From a virus, in the IMG/VR virus record IMGVR_UViG_3300037475_000076, positions 1 to 46,835 of that record: DNA of 46,835 bases. One strand, given 5' to 3'. Below the pieces are notes generated by a model. The model was not told where the DNA came from, did not search any database, and was given only the letters and a program-made list of their open reading frames with translations. Shown here in pieces: positions 5,849-13,038 of the stretch. The first letter of the stretch is position 1; each line of letters starts with the position of its first letter. The translations under genes were made by a program, and so were the position numbers.

Positions 5849-7051
5849 ATGCAGCATTCATCTACCCTCAGCCTTTGGGCTGTTCCATCGCTTCCCGATC
5901 CTTCACAAAAGAAACCAGTTCACTCCGCAAGAAATCCAGCTACTAGCGTTCTGCCAGAGTTAGTACCACAAGATTTTGCGGTAGCGAAGCAAAAGCAAAC
6001 TGTTTTAGAATTCGGTGCATTCAGGTCAGACGAATTCGCCCTTCGTGCTGACCAGACGAGGGCCATCCTCATGCAATCTCCACACGAGTTACAGACGATG
6101 CCATTTGAAGCAGCCGCCGCAGTCTGGCTGGAGCTGCATAAAGAAGACATTAGTGAACGTACATTTAAGGACTATGAGTTTTACATCCGTTCACTATCCA
6201 AGAAGTTCAAAGGGACGAAGCTATCAGAGATTCACATAGGCCATGTCATGGAATTCCGCAAGGAACGCCAGCGCAAAGACCCCAAGGAAGGCAAGCGGGG
6301 GGCCGGGGCATGGTGTATTAACCATGAAATCAATACCCTGAAGCAGATCATGGAAATGGCCGGGCTGTGGGACTTAATCGAGAAGCATTACAAGCCGCTA
6401 AAAGTAAAGGAATCCGGACCGCCGCGCGTTCTGACGGTTGAAGAGGAAGAGAAGTTTTTCCGTGTGGTCTCCAGCAATCCAAACTGGTCAGTAGCTTATT
6501 GGGCTACCAGCCTGACAAACAATACGACCGCTCACGGCATCGAACTGCGGCGGATTCAACTCAAGCATATCGACTTGGAGCATAAGCCTCCCTTGTTGAT
6601 GGTGGTCTCCAACAAGACCGATTTCAGGCCGCGCAATATCCCCTTGAACTCAGTAGCCTTTAAGCAGATGACGCGGCTGCTGAAAAGAGCAAAGGAATTG
6701 GGAGCGTATAAGCCCGACCATTTCCTGTTCCCGTTCCGAATCAAAAAGGGCGAGTATGACGTTAACCGCCCAGCCAGCCCGTTCTTTATTCGCTCTGCTT
6801 TCCGTTCCATGCGCAAGGTCTTGGGGCCAGATTACGACTGGCTTAAACCAGGGACACTAAGAAACCAGTGTTTTACCAAGCTGTTCGAATCGGGTGCCGC
6901 CGATGAGACCGTGATCTCGATTGGCGGACACTCCGCCATCAAAATGAGTCGGTATTATTCCCGCATCCGCGCGACCGCGAAGCTGGACGCACTGGAGAAA
7001 ATCGCCCCGAAGTCTACGGGCAAGCGCAAGGATGTGGAAAATGCCGGATAA
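5849..7051 (+). CDS. int: Tyrosine integrase with altered catalytic boxes
   Basis: 400 residues, a usual length for phage integrases. A SAM-like core-binding domain lies at about 84-180 and the catalytic domain at about 195-385. Identifiable residues are the beta-hairpin Lys K256 (SNKTDFRPRNIPL), Arg-II R338 in GTLRNQ, His-III H361 in GGHSAIKMSRYY and the Tyr at 369 or 370. Two positions depart from the family: where Arg-I normally sits (NTTxRGxE type motif) the sequence is NTTAHGIEL, with His229 (codon CAC 6533-6535), and the HxLRH box reads GTLRNQ without the His. The gene lies beside an attP that is a tRNA 3' fragment, so it should catalyse phage integration and excision. Whether the enzyme is fully active with these changes is open. 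Confidence 0.9.
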   Translation: MQHSSTLSLWAVPSLPDPSQKKPVHSARNPATSVLPELVPQDFAVAKQKQTVLEFGAFRSDEFALRADQTRAILMQSPHELQTMPFEAAAAVWLELHKEDISERTFKDYEFYIRSLSKKFKGTKLSEIHIGHVMEFRKERQRKDPKEGKRGAGAWCINHEINTLKQIMEMAGLWDLIEKHYKPLKVKESGPPRVLTVEEEEKFFRVVSSNPNWSVAYWATSLTNNTTAHGIELRRIQLKHIDLEHKPPLLMVVSNKTDFRPRNIPLNSVAFKQMTRLLKRAKELGAYKPDHFLFPFRIKKGEYDVNRPASPFFIRSAFRSMRKVLGPDYDWLKPGTLRNQCFTKLFESGAADETVISIGGHSAIKMSRYYSRIRATAKLDALEKIAPKSTGKRKDVENAG

Positions 7052-7097
7052 AACCAGAGTTGTTGATTCTAAAGCGAATAAAGTTTTCACTTTGCCA

Positions 7098-7125
7098 TTG
7101 ACATCCAATATCCAAATTGGATACT
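7098..7125 (+). promoter_or_regulatory. Promoter with embedded palindromic operator, RHH gene
   Basis: A perfect TTGACA at 7098-7103 is followed after 16 bases by GATACT (7120-7125, a partial -10). Between and overlapping them is the perfect palindrome ATCCAA-A-TTGGAT (7110-7122). The RNA would start near 7132, five bases before ATG 7137. The layout is that of an autorepressed gene. Confidence 0.5.
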
Positions 7126-7136
7126 CTAACGAAACA

Positions 7137-7313
7137 ATGAGTAAAGGGAAAACCAAATCCAAGATCATGCCGAAGATAGCCATTGTGCCGACCGCTGAGG
7201 AGATGGAAATTGTCAACGCCGGTCGCAAGAAGCATGGTCTAAAGAGCGCGAGTGAAATTCTCCGCATGGCCCTCAGGCGTTTTGCTGAGGCTGAAGGACT
7301 GAAAGCAAGTTAA
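7137..7313 (+). CDS. Ribbon-helix-helix (CopG/Arc-like) DNA-binding protein
   Basis: 58 residues from ATG 7137. A basic N-terminus leads to a short strand (KIAIVPT), helix A (AEEMEIVNAGRKKHG) and helix B (SASEILRMALRRFAEAEG), the RHH fold that binds operators as a dimer or tetramer through its strand. The frame is open upstream and could start at 7032 or 7041 overlapping the integrase end; I prefer 7137 because it lies directly behind a promoter-like TTGACA with a palindrome. With no CI-type repressor recognisable in the genome, this protein is a leading candidate for the lysogeny regulator or for control of int/excision. Confidence 0.75.
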   Translation: MSKGKTKSKIMPKIAIVPTAEEMEIVNAGRKKHGLKSASEILRMALRRFAEAEGLKAS

Positions 7314-7318
7314 CCCGA

Positions 7319-7438
7319 GTTTTGGGCTTCTTCGGTAAAAGCGGTTTACGACCCATCGCCTTGTTTCTGTGAGCAACGCCCTTTTAAGGCGTGGGTCGTG
7401 AGTTCGATTCTCACCGCGCTCACCATGAAGCCCAAAAC
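7319..7438. repeat. 12-bp inverted repeat flanking the attP core
   Basis: GTTTTGGGCTTC (7319-7330) and GAAGCCCAAAAC (7427-7438) are exact inverted copies that bracket the tRNA-derived core. GCGGTTT-type words recur inside and beside them (7341-7347, 7450-7456, inverted at 7435-7441). These are reasonable arm-type integrase binding sites; some may instead form hairpins in RNA. Confidence 0.5.
7371..7425 (+). other. attP core: 3' part of a tRNA-Lys(TTT) gene
   Basis: The stretch folds as the 3' portion of a tRNA: end of the D stem GAGCA (7371-7375), anticodon stem ACGCC/GGCGT around the loop CTTTTAA (7381-7387, anticodon TTT), variable loop GGGTC, T stem GTGAG/CTCAC around TTCGATT (7403-7409), the 3' acceptor strand CGCGCTC, discriminator A and CCA (7423-7425). 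The 5' acceptor strand and the 5' half of the D arm are missing, so this is not a functional tRNA gene. Beside an integrase this is the classic attP core that rebuilds the host tRNA gene after integration. Confidence 0.85.
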
Positions 7439-7459
7439 CGCAAGGAATAGCGGTTTTGG
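7432..7459 (+). promoter_or_regulatory. Hairpin holding the ribosome site of the HNH gene
   Basis: CCAAAACCGC (7432-7441) and GCGGTTTTGG (7450-7459) form a perfect 10-bp stem; the 8-base loop AAGGAATA carries an AAGGA Shine-Dalgarno sequence, and the TTG start of the next gene (7456-7458) lies in the 3' arm. Folding would hide the start codon, giving possible translational control. It may also be an integrase arm site. Confidence 0.5.
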
Positions 7460-8082
7460 ACGCTTCTACCCACAATACGCAGAGTGCAGCCCTTCGGCCA
7501 AAAGGCTATAGCAACACGCCCGAAGCCGTTCGCTCCCGCTCCCGGCGGGAATACCTCAAAAGCTACCAAGCAAAGTGGATAACCCAGAGACGGCAGGAAT
7601 GGCTCTCCATGAATGGGCCGTGCTGCAAGTGTGGCTCATGGGAACGCCTTGAAGTAGACCACAGAAACCCAGAAGAAAAGCATCTCAACCCTCGCGCTCT
7701 CTGGAGCCTTTCCCCTCAAAATCCACGCCGAATCGCGGAACTGGCCAAGTGCCAAGTTCTATGCCACGAGTGCCACAAAGAAAAAACCCGCCCACTACTC
7801 GCCGCAAAAGCCGCAAAAGAAGCACTTGTACGACCGAGAAATAGAGCAGGAAAGTGGATTGCCAAAGAAGGAGTTCTGCCCGTTTACGCGGAGCAGGCTG
7901 GCTCTTGGATTCCTATGGAGGATTTCAATGAGCAGACGCAAGCCAATGAGCCGAAAGAAATTAAAGATCACTTTAGCCAGAACTATGGCGTTTCTGACAT
8001 TCCTGATGAGGTTTTTAGAGTTCATTCACTCATTTCGCAAGTAGGCAATCCGGCCCCCACATTGAGTTTCAAGAAAGGGTAG
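7456..8082 (+). CDS. HNH endonuclease family protein
   Basis: 208 residues from TTG 7456, the only start codon upstream of the domain; a start at the first ATG (7609) would remove conserved sequence. The HNH/zinc module spans about 50-110: CCKCG at 56-60, VDH at 67-69 and CHECH at 103-107, with two CxxC pairs binding the structural zinc and His69 in the catalytic beta strand. The C-terminal 90 residues are unlike HNH and may bind DNA or another protein. It is the first plus-strand gene after attP, so in a prophage it would lie at the opposite end from int. Confidence 0.75.
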   Translation: MDASTHNTQSAALRPKGYSNTPEAVRSRSRREYLKSYQAKWITQRRQEWLSMNGPCCKCGSWERLEVDHRNPEEKHLNPRALWSLSPQNPRRIAELAKCQVLCHECHKEKTRPLLAAKAAKEALVRPRNRAGKWIAKEGVLPVYAEQAGSWIPMEDFNEQTQANEPKEIKDHFSQNYGVSDIPDEVFRVHSLISQVGNPAPTLSFKKG

Positions 8083-8089
8083 GAAGGAT

Positions 8090-8833
8090 ATGAGACGAGG
8101 TAGTGAACCTAAATTTGTTGGTGATATTGGCGTGGATTTGTCCGCTGATTTCACCGCTGAGCACGAATGGGGCATCAAGCAGATTCAACAAGCGTTCGGG
8201 ATTACCAATGGGCTTTCCATCTATGGGCTGGAAAAGCGCATTATCCGCAATGTTCCGACCACCCTTGGATGGATTTCTGGCGACCTCAACAAAACGCCAG
8301 TGCAGGGGTTTTTCTTTACGCCATACGAACGCGATGGCGCGCAGATTCTCAAGCATTACGCCAGCGAACTATCAACATGGAGCAATACGCTGGCGGCGGC
8401 ATGGAGTGACGGTGATTTTGCTGTCATAAGCATGGATGCAGGGGAACAAGAAAAACTTCGCACTCTGTTTGAGCGCATTCTGGCGAAAGACGCGGCGATA
8501 TTCCTTGCTGGCGGCGGCGTGTTCCAAAATGCGGGACTGAAAATTGCCATCGCGTCAAAACTGCCAAAAGAGACGCTGGCGATGTGGGAAAAATCTGACC
8601 GCGAAGCGCATGAAATACGTCAAGAGGTTGAAGCCAGCGGAATAGAGAAAGAGCTTGCCGATGCTGGCAAACGATACTTCGCCCTGAGTCCGCGCCGTAA
8701 AGATGGCAAGCTGATTTTCTGGCTTAACCCAATGGAGCAGCAACGGAACTACTTTGGATGGTTTGATTTGGATGCGTTGCGCCAGTGGGCAAAGGGCGAA
8801 GGTCCAATTCCAATGCAAAAGGTGGGCGCATGA
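8090..8833 (+). CDS. Hypothetical protein, 247 residues
   Basis: A soluble protein of mixed helix and strand, with no signal, membrane segment or Cys motif. A Gly-rich turn (IFLAGGGVFQNAG at about 143-155) and a helical Glu/Arg-rich segment (165-200) are the main landmarks. The ATG follows the HNH stop by 7 bases with an AGGA-type ribosome site, and its stop overlaps the next ATG (ATGA). I do not recognise the family. Large for this neighbourhood and promoter-proximal in the early block, which is where phages often place host-takeover or antidefence genes. Confidence 0.7.
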   Translation: MRRGSEPKFVGDIGVDLSADFTAEHEWGIKQIQQAFGITNGLSIYGLEKRIIRNVPTTLGWISGDLNKTPVQGFFFTPYERDGAQILKHYASELSTWSNTLAAAWSDGDFAVISMDAGEQEKLRTLFERILAKDAAIFLAGGGVFQNAGLKIAIASKLPKETLAMWEKSDREAHEIRQEVEASGIEKELADAGKRYFALSPRRKDGKLIFWLNPMEQQRNYFGWFDLDALRQWAKGEGPIPMQKVGA

Positions 8834-9129
8834 CACCCAATCCATCGACACCTGAAGCCACACGCGCCCCGTTCGAGTTGCCTTTGCAGGGTGGCGATTA
8901 TGGCGACGACATTCTTGACGATGCAGGCCAACTGGTATTGAACCTCTACGGAGATGAACGCGCTAAGGAAACCAGAGCGCAGCGTGATTACGTTGTCCGC
9001 GCCGTCAACTCCTACGATGACATGCTCTCCGCGCTGAAGCACCAGCTTTTTAGAAACCATGAATTTTCCTACGCCTGCGACGAATGCGCTGCGGGAATGA
9101 AGGTCATTGAGAAAGCAGGTGCCCAATGA
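8830..9129 (+). CDS. Hypothetical protein, acidic
   Basis: 99 residues from ATG 8830, which overlaps the upstream stop (ATGA); an upstream in-frame start at 8785 would overprint the previous gene. The sequence is acidic in the middle (DYGDDILDDAGQL) and has a CDECAAG Cys pair near residue 84. Ends with another ATGA overlap. Function unknown. Confidence 0.6.
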   Translation: MTPNPSTPEATRAPFELPLQGGDYGDDILDDAGQLVLNLYGDERAKETRAQRDYVVRAVNSYDDMLSALKHQLFRNHEFSYACDECAAGMKVIEKAGAQ

Positions 9130-9506
9130 CCCTCACTCAAGCAGAACTTTTGGTTCGTGAACGCTGGGGAAGATTAGGGCTGAGTCCAGAAGAATTCCCG
9201 CGTGTGTTCAGCAGCGATGTGGACAACATGCTTGAAGAAGCAGCCAGCACACAGAACATTTTAGACGTTGCCCCGCAACAAGACCAACCAACAAAGGCGG
9301 TGAACCATGAGAGCGGAGCGGGAGAAGTCAGGCTTAAGACTGGCGATGGTTGCGCCCGAAAGCCGCTCACCAATACCAACAGTGATACCCACTTAACCAG
9401 GAAAAACACGAGTGCTTACTTAGGCGGCGGGTGCCCGTCGTACTCGCCGCTCTACTTACTCGCCTCAGAGATTGTGGGCTTAGTTACGAAAGGATATGAG
9501 CAATGA
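9126..9506 (+). CDS. Hypothetical protein
   Basis: 126 residues, coupled at both ends by ATGA overlaps, which is the main support. The N-terminal 45 residues look like a folded helical unit (TQAELLVRERWGRLGLSPEE); the rest is polar and Thr/Asn/Gly rich and may be disordered. Function unknown. Confidence 0.5.
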   Translation: MTLTQAELLVRERWGRLGLSPEEFPRVFSSDVDNMLEEAASTQNILDVAPQQDQPTKAVNHESGAGEVRLKTGDGCARKPLTNTNSDTHLTRKNTSAYLGGGCPSYSPLYLLASEIVGLVTKGYEQ

Positions 9507-9934
9507 GCACTGAAAACATTGTGAAGTTTTTGCAGACAGCGTACACGGATGAGAAATTGGCCGCTCTCTTGGCACACGCTCAGGATGGCAAGCTCTCTTA
9601 TCGCTCTTGCTGCTGTCTTGTCGGTCTGGCATCGGCGGAGCATCCCTTCAAACAGATAGACGAGTTTGCTGTAGAGGAACATTTCAGCCATCCGCTTGAC
9701 TTTGGACGCCATGAAAGCCCAGATGCGTGGGCCATTAGTGATGCATATTGCGTTCTTGGGAAAGACGATGCCGAACGCCGTGAACGCCTCATCCCGCTCA
9801 TTCTTGCCGAGATGGAACGCCGCGAGTTGGCCGAGCAATACCGCCTTGAAGAACTAGCCGCTGCCGAAGAAGGCGAAGCCATAGAAGCCAGCAATTTGCC
9901 CGATCCGAAGTTTGAAAGCAACGGGAGGTACTGA
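9503..9934 (+). CDS. Hypothetical helical protein
   Basis: 143 residues. A Cys cluster (SCCCLVG at about 35-41) precedes a helical C-terminus with a long Arg/Glu heptad-like helix (ERRERLIPLILAEMERRELA) ending in acidic residues. No known domain. In the early operon, translationally coupled upstream. Confidence 0.6.
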   Translation: MSTENIVKFLQTAYTDEKLAALLAHAQDGKLSYRSCCCLVGLASAEHPFKQIDEFAVEEHFSHPLDFGRHESPDAWAISDAYCVLGKDDAERRERLIPLILAEMERRELAEQYRLEELAAAEEGEAIEASNLPDPKFESNGRY

Positions 9935-9937
9935 GCA

Positions 9938-10444
9938 ATGTCAGAGTTTTTGAGCAGCATTAAAGCAGGCGACTACATAAAGACGCAGTATCGCAGCGAG
10001 AAGCCACGCGTTCGCAAGGTGGGCAAAGTGACGCGCACTCAGATCGTCGTAAGCGAATGGTACTGGGGAGACAAGCCTGATATTGACAGGTTTCGCATTT
10101 CTGACGGGTTACGCATTAATGGCTACGAGAGATGGTATGACCGCACTCAGATCATTCCCGATCTCGTATCGCAAGAAGAGATAGCCGCATACGAGGCCAA
10201 CATAGCAGAGAGCGCACGCTTCAGGGCAGAGCGTAAACGCCTAAATGAGATTGAAGTTTGGGCTAAGGACAAATTGTTCTCCCTCTTCGGTGAGCGCATT
10301 CCTGCCGACAACATCAAAGTGCAATTCAGTTCAAGCGATGGATTGAAAACTGGCTTCTTTGAAATCAAGTGCGAAAAGGTGAGCGAAGAAGTTCTGGTTT
10401 CAACCCTTGAAGCAGTTGCCGCGAAGGAAAGGGTTGGCGCATGA
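9938..10444 (+). CDS. Hypothetical protein with SH3-like N-terminus
   Basis: 168 residues. The first 70 residues look like a small beta barrel (AGDYIKTQYRSEKPRVRKVG, then TRTQIVVSEWYW), followed by a charged helix (residues 88-115) and a mixed C-terminal domain. Such a beta barrel plus helix could bind nucleic acid. Stop overlaps the next ATG. No family recognised. Confidence 0.6.
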   Translation: MSEFLSSIKAGDYIKTQYRSEKPRVRKVGKVTRTQIVVSEWYWGDKPDIDRFRISDGLRINGYERWYDRTQIIPDLVSQEEIAAYEANIAESARFRAERKRLNEIEVWAKDKLFSLFGERIPADNIKVQFSSSDGLKTGFFEIKCEKVSEEVLVSTLEAVAAKERVGA

Positions 10445-10773
10445 AGCCCCTCTTCGATCCCAGCCTGATCTCTCTGGACAATGCCATGGAGGATTTCATG
10501 TTAGAGACACGGCGAAACAACGAACGGAATTTCTCAGATACAGAAGCAGGAGAGCTTTGGGCAGACGCTCACATGAGATTCCATTTCCCTAAGCAGTTCC
10601 CGGCCAAAGAAACCGACTCCGAGGCTGACCGCAAGTTCATTGAGAGCGCGGAAAAGATCATTGCGGCAAATCGGCCGAAGCAGCAGCGTTTTAGCTGGGC
10701 AGGAGTGATTGCTCTTTTGGCTGTGGCTGCGGTTGTGATGTTGCTGACCTATTGGGCAGTGGAGGGCTTCTGA
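10441..10773 (+). CDS. Hypothetical tail-anchored membrane protein
   Basis: 110 residues. The first 80 are soluble and helical; a single hydrophobic segment at about 84-104 (WAGVIALLAVAAVVMLLTYW) ends four residues before the C-terminus, so it is probably a tail-anchored inner-membrane protein with a cytoplasmic head. Role unknown; candidate for membrane-based exclusion. Confidence 0.6.
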   Translation: MKPLFDPSLISLDNAMEDFMLETRRNNERNFSDTEAGELWADAHMRFHFPKQFPAKETDSEADRKFIESAEKIIAANRPKQQRFSWAGVIALLAVAAVVMLLTYWAVEGF

Positions 10774-10774
10774 G

Positions 10775-10981
10775 ATGGCAGTTACGGAGCAATTTTCTTG
10801 CGATACGTGCGGCAAACTCAAGCAGACAACGAATCACTGGTTTCTGGCTGTTTGGGATGGTGCCGCTATTACGGTTCGTCACTGGACTTCAGTGCAGGAA
10901 TCGAATCGCCATGGATTCAAACATTATTGCGGCCAAGAATGCGTGATCAAAGCAGTTAACGAGTGGATGCAGAGCGAATAG
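10775..10981 (+). CDS. Small zinc-binding protein
   Basis: 68 residues with CDTC at 9-12 and a second site HYCGQEC at about 50-56 (C-x3-C), fitting one zinc finger of treble-clef type. Begins one base after the previous stop. Similar small zinc proteins recur in this phage. Function unknown. Confidence 0.6.
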   Translation: MAVTEQFSCDTCGKLKQTTNHWFLAVWDGAAITVRHWTSVQESNRHGFKHYCGQECVIKAVNEWMQSE

Positions 10982-11026
10982 TCGGGCGGTGAGCGAGTAC
11001 CTGAGCAAACAGACTGGAGGAAAGTG

Positions 11027-11239
11027 ATGGCGAAATTCAGAAAGAAACCAGTGGTTATTGAGGCAATTCAGTGGCGCGGCCCAGAGGACGATTTGGAGTT
11101 ATGCCGGTTTGTGCCGCATGACAAATGGTGCCGCAACAGTGAAGGTCAGCCGTGCATTAAGACTCTGGAAAGCGGCAATGGTTTCCATATCGCGTCTGAG
11201 GGCGACTGGATTATCAAAGGCGTGAAGGGCGAATTTTAG
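11027..11239 (+). pseudogene. 5' part of a PGDYG-like phage protein gene, cut by the IS element
   Basis: From ATG 11027 (GGAGG ribosome site at 11016-11020) the frame runs MAKFRKKPVVIEAIQWRG ... GDWIIKGVKGEF and then stops at a TAG (11237-11239) whose last base belongs to the insertion element. The missing end, YPCKPDIFAATYEPAE, is found right after the element at 13284-13334. Before insertion the gene encoded 86 residues, a size and sequence typical of small phage proteins with the GDWxIxGxxGExYPCKPDIF pattern. Product is probably truncated and inactive. Confidence 0.85.
11231..11238. repeat. Target-site duplication, left copy
   Basis: GAATTTTA, identical to 13278-13285. Eight bases is the usual duplication length for IS1595-family elements; removing one copy plus the element restores the interrupted gene. 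Confidence 0.92.
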
Positions 11240-11261
11240 GGAATTATATACTTAAATCCCT
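11239..11261 (+). repeat. Left terminal inverted repeat of the IS1595-type element
   Basis: Starts GGGAATTATATACTTAAATC; matches the reverse complement of 13255-13277 at 20 of 23 positions. Its innermost base is the first base of a TTGACA box. Confidence 0.9.
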
Positions 11262-11289
11262 TGACAACAGTGCGGGAGTCAAGTATATT
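11261..11289 (+). promoter_or_regulatory. Promoter at the left end of the element
   Basis: Perfect TTGACA (11261-11266), 17-base spacer, TATATT (11284-11289). It drives the passenger gene and transposase. The -35 begins at the inner edge of the terminal repeat, so transposase binding to the repeat could repress it. Confidence 0.7.
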
Positions 11290-11308
11290 TAAAGGCATGG
11301 AGGACGTT

Positions 11309-11632
11309 ATGGTAATCACACAAAAAACCCTCGCCAAAGAGATAAAGGCGCGGGAACATGCCGATGGACGCTCAGACCATTTCCGCGTCGAGGAACGGAA
11401 CGCCACTGTAATAATTGAAGGTACATGGATACGCGCAACTGGCCCACACAGAGCTTGGAAGTACCTGTACTTTCTCAAGTTTGACGGCCAGCCCAAAGAG
11501 GGCGGGTACGACAGGCGTGATTCATTTGTCGCGTGGGCCATCAATAAGCTCAGACTGCCTGAGTTTGCGAATCGTTCAATGGCTGGTGCTGGCCTTCGGG
11601 ATAACAATGGCCGTTCCGTGGAGGAAGAATGA
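11309..11632 (+). CDS. Passenger protein 1 of the element (upstream of transposase)
   Basis: 107 residues from ATG 11309, chosen because GGAGG (11299-11303) precedes it at good spacing; ATG 11297 would be leaderless. Beta-rich centre (NATVIIEGTWIRA, KYLYFLKFDG) and an aromatic/basic patch; no known domain. Its stop overlaps the transposase ATG (ATGA at 11629-11632). Possibly a regulator of transposition or a cargo gene. Confidence 0.65.
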   Translation: MVITQKTLAKEIKAREHADGRSDHFRVEERNATVIIEGTWIRATGPHRAWKYLYFLKFDGQPKEGGYDRRDSFVAWAINKLRLPEFANRSMAGAGLRDNNGRSVEEE

Positions 11633-12549
11633 GTCGCTCGACAATCAGCACATTCCAACTTTTCGAGATGTTCCCGACTGCCGAATCTGCGCGGCTCTAT
11701 CTTGAGTCCCGCCTTTGGCCCGATGGCCCTGTCTGTCCCGCTTGCAAGGCCAGCGAAAGAATCACTACCCGCAAAGGTGGCTTCTATCGCTGCAATGCTT
11801 GTCAGATCGACTTCACCATCAGAACGGGAACTATCTTTGAGCGTTCCCATGTCCCGCTTCACAAGTGGCTTTATGCCATGTACCTGCTGGTTACAGCCCG
11901 TAAGGGCATCAGTTCGCTGCAACTGGCGAAGGAAATCGGCATCACGCAAAAGAGCGCGTGGTTTGTTCTCCATCGGATACGTGAGGCTTGCGGAGGCCCG
12001 AAGCTCACAAAATTGAAGGGCATCGTGGAACTTGACGAGTGTTTCATCGGCGGCAAGGAACGGAACAAGCATGAGCACAAAAAACTGAAAGCTGGTCGCG
12101 GTGCTGTCGGCAAAACTGCTGTGCTTGGAATGCGGGAGCGTGACGGTCGCACCATCCTTGCCCCGATGAATGAGCGCACTATGCAAGCCGTCACAGAGCA
12201 GATTCACAGCAACATCGAACTTGGTACGCAACTCTATACCGATGACGGTATCGTGTTCTCTGACCTTGACGGTCTGTTTTTCAAGCATGAATCCGTCAAT
12301 CATTCGGCTGGCGAGTACTCGCGGGGAGTGGCTACCACTAACAGCATTGAATCCGTTTGGGCGGTGCTCAAGCGGGGAGTTTACGGAACCTTCCATCACA
12401 TCAGCCCCAAGCATGTTGGCCGCTACACGGATGAATTTGCATGGCGGCTGAACGAAGGCAATGTAAAGAACCACACAACCGAGCGGCTGGACAGCATGGT
12501 TGGAGCCATCAGCGGAAAGCGGCTGACTTACGAAAGGCTGACCGCATGA
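11629..12549 (+). CDS. IS1595-family (ISXO2-like) transposase
   Basis: 306 residues. N-terminal zinc ribbon with C36, C39, C55 and C58 (VCPAC, RCNAC), a helix-turn-helix-like region at about 95-118 (LAKEIGITQKSAWFVLHRIR), then the DDE-type ISXO2 domain: D136 in VELDECFIGGK, D205 in LYTDDG, and the third acidic or Asn position in TTNSIESVWAVLKRG (N238/E241) followed by K248. It acts on the terminal repeats to move the element. Reading frame intact. Confidence 0.93.
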   Translation: MSRSTISTFQLFEMFPTAESARLYLESRLWPDGPVCPACKASERITTRKGGFYRCNACQIDFTIRTGTIFERSHVPLHKWLYAMYLLVTARKGISSLQLAKEIGITQKSAWFVLHRIREACGGPKLTKLKGIVELDECFIGGKERNKHEHKKLKAGRGAVGKTAVLGMRERDGRTILAPMNERTMQAVTEQIHSNIELGTQLYTDDGIVFSDLDGLFFKHESVNHSAGEYSRGVATTNSIESVWAVLKRGVYGTFHHISPKHVGRYTDEFAWRLNEGNVKNHTTERLDSMVGAISGKRLTYERLTA

Positions 12550-12716
12550 AACTACGCCATACGCCCGGTAAAGATGCAGCATTCCATCACGGCATAACGA
12601 TTGACCGTGAACCGCCGAAAGAACTGGACGCGATTGCCGATGTGGTTCTGAACTATCGGCCAAAATCAAAACAACCGAAGCCGCGCAAGCGGAAGAAGAC
12701 GAAAAAACAGAAGTAA
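12546..12716 (+). CDS. Passenger protein 2 of the element
   Basis: 56 residues from ATG 12546, overlapping the transposase stop (ATGA). N-terminal part is acidic/neutral (REPPKELDAIADVVLNYRP), the last 20 residues are almost all Lys, Arg, Pro and Gln. Short basic-tailed proteins of this style follow IS1595 transposases elsewhere as far as I recall, so it may assist transposition by binding DNA. Confidence 0.65.
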   Translation: MKLRHTPGKDAAFHHGITIDREPPKELDAIADVVLNYRPKSKQPKPRKRKKTKKQK

Positions 12717-12729
12717 ATTGGAGGGCAGC

Positions 12730-13038
12730 ATGAGAGTACAGATTTCGCAACTTGGCGGCAGTTTTGTGGTGAAAGATAAAAATGGAGATGTGGCAGCGAT
12801 CAGGCCCGATAAAGAGACAGCGGAAGCTTGCGCGTTCCAACTGTGGAAGATTGAGACTCTTCATCCATTGGCTGAAAAACTTAGCCAGCACAATGGGCAG
12901 CCCTACAGCGGAGACATGAAGCGTTCGCTGCATCAAGCAGCCATTCGGCTTGGAGTAGGGGATGATTACGACCGCAAAATGGCAGACGTGGTTCTCATTG
13001 AACTGGAATCCGAGAACCAAGAAGAAAGGCGCGCCTAA
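12730..13038 (+). CDS. Passenger protein 3 of the element
   Basis: 102 residues from ATG 12730 with a GGAGGG ribosome site. A short beta unit (FVVKDKNGDVAAIRPD) is followed by a helical domain ending in acidic residues. No known family. Stop overlaps the next ATG (TAATG). Confidence 0.6.
   Translation: MRVQISQLGGSFVVKDKNGDVAAIRPDKETAEACAFQLWKIETLHPLAEKLSQHNGQPYSGDMKRSLHQAAIRLGVGDDYDRKMADVVLIELESENQEERRA

Noticed and set aside
7371-7425. Functional phage-encoded tRNA-Lys
   Set aside because: The 5' acceptor strand and the 5' half of the D arm are absent, so it is a fragment used as attachment core.
7239-7475. Minus-strand open frame containing a GENRTHDPRLKRALL-like sequence
   Set aside because: This sequence is a well-known artefact of translating the antisense of a tRNA gene; it covers the attP core.
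5645-10000. CI/Cro-type repressor or antirepressor
   Set aside because: No HTH-peptidase or BRO/Rha/KilA-like protein could be recognised near the integrase; only an RHH protein is present.
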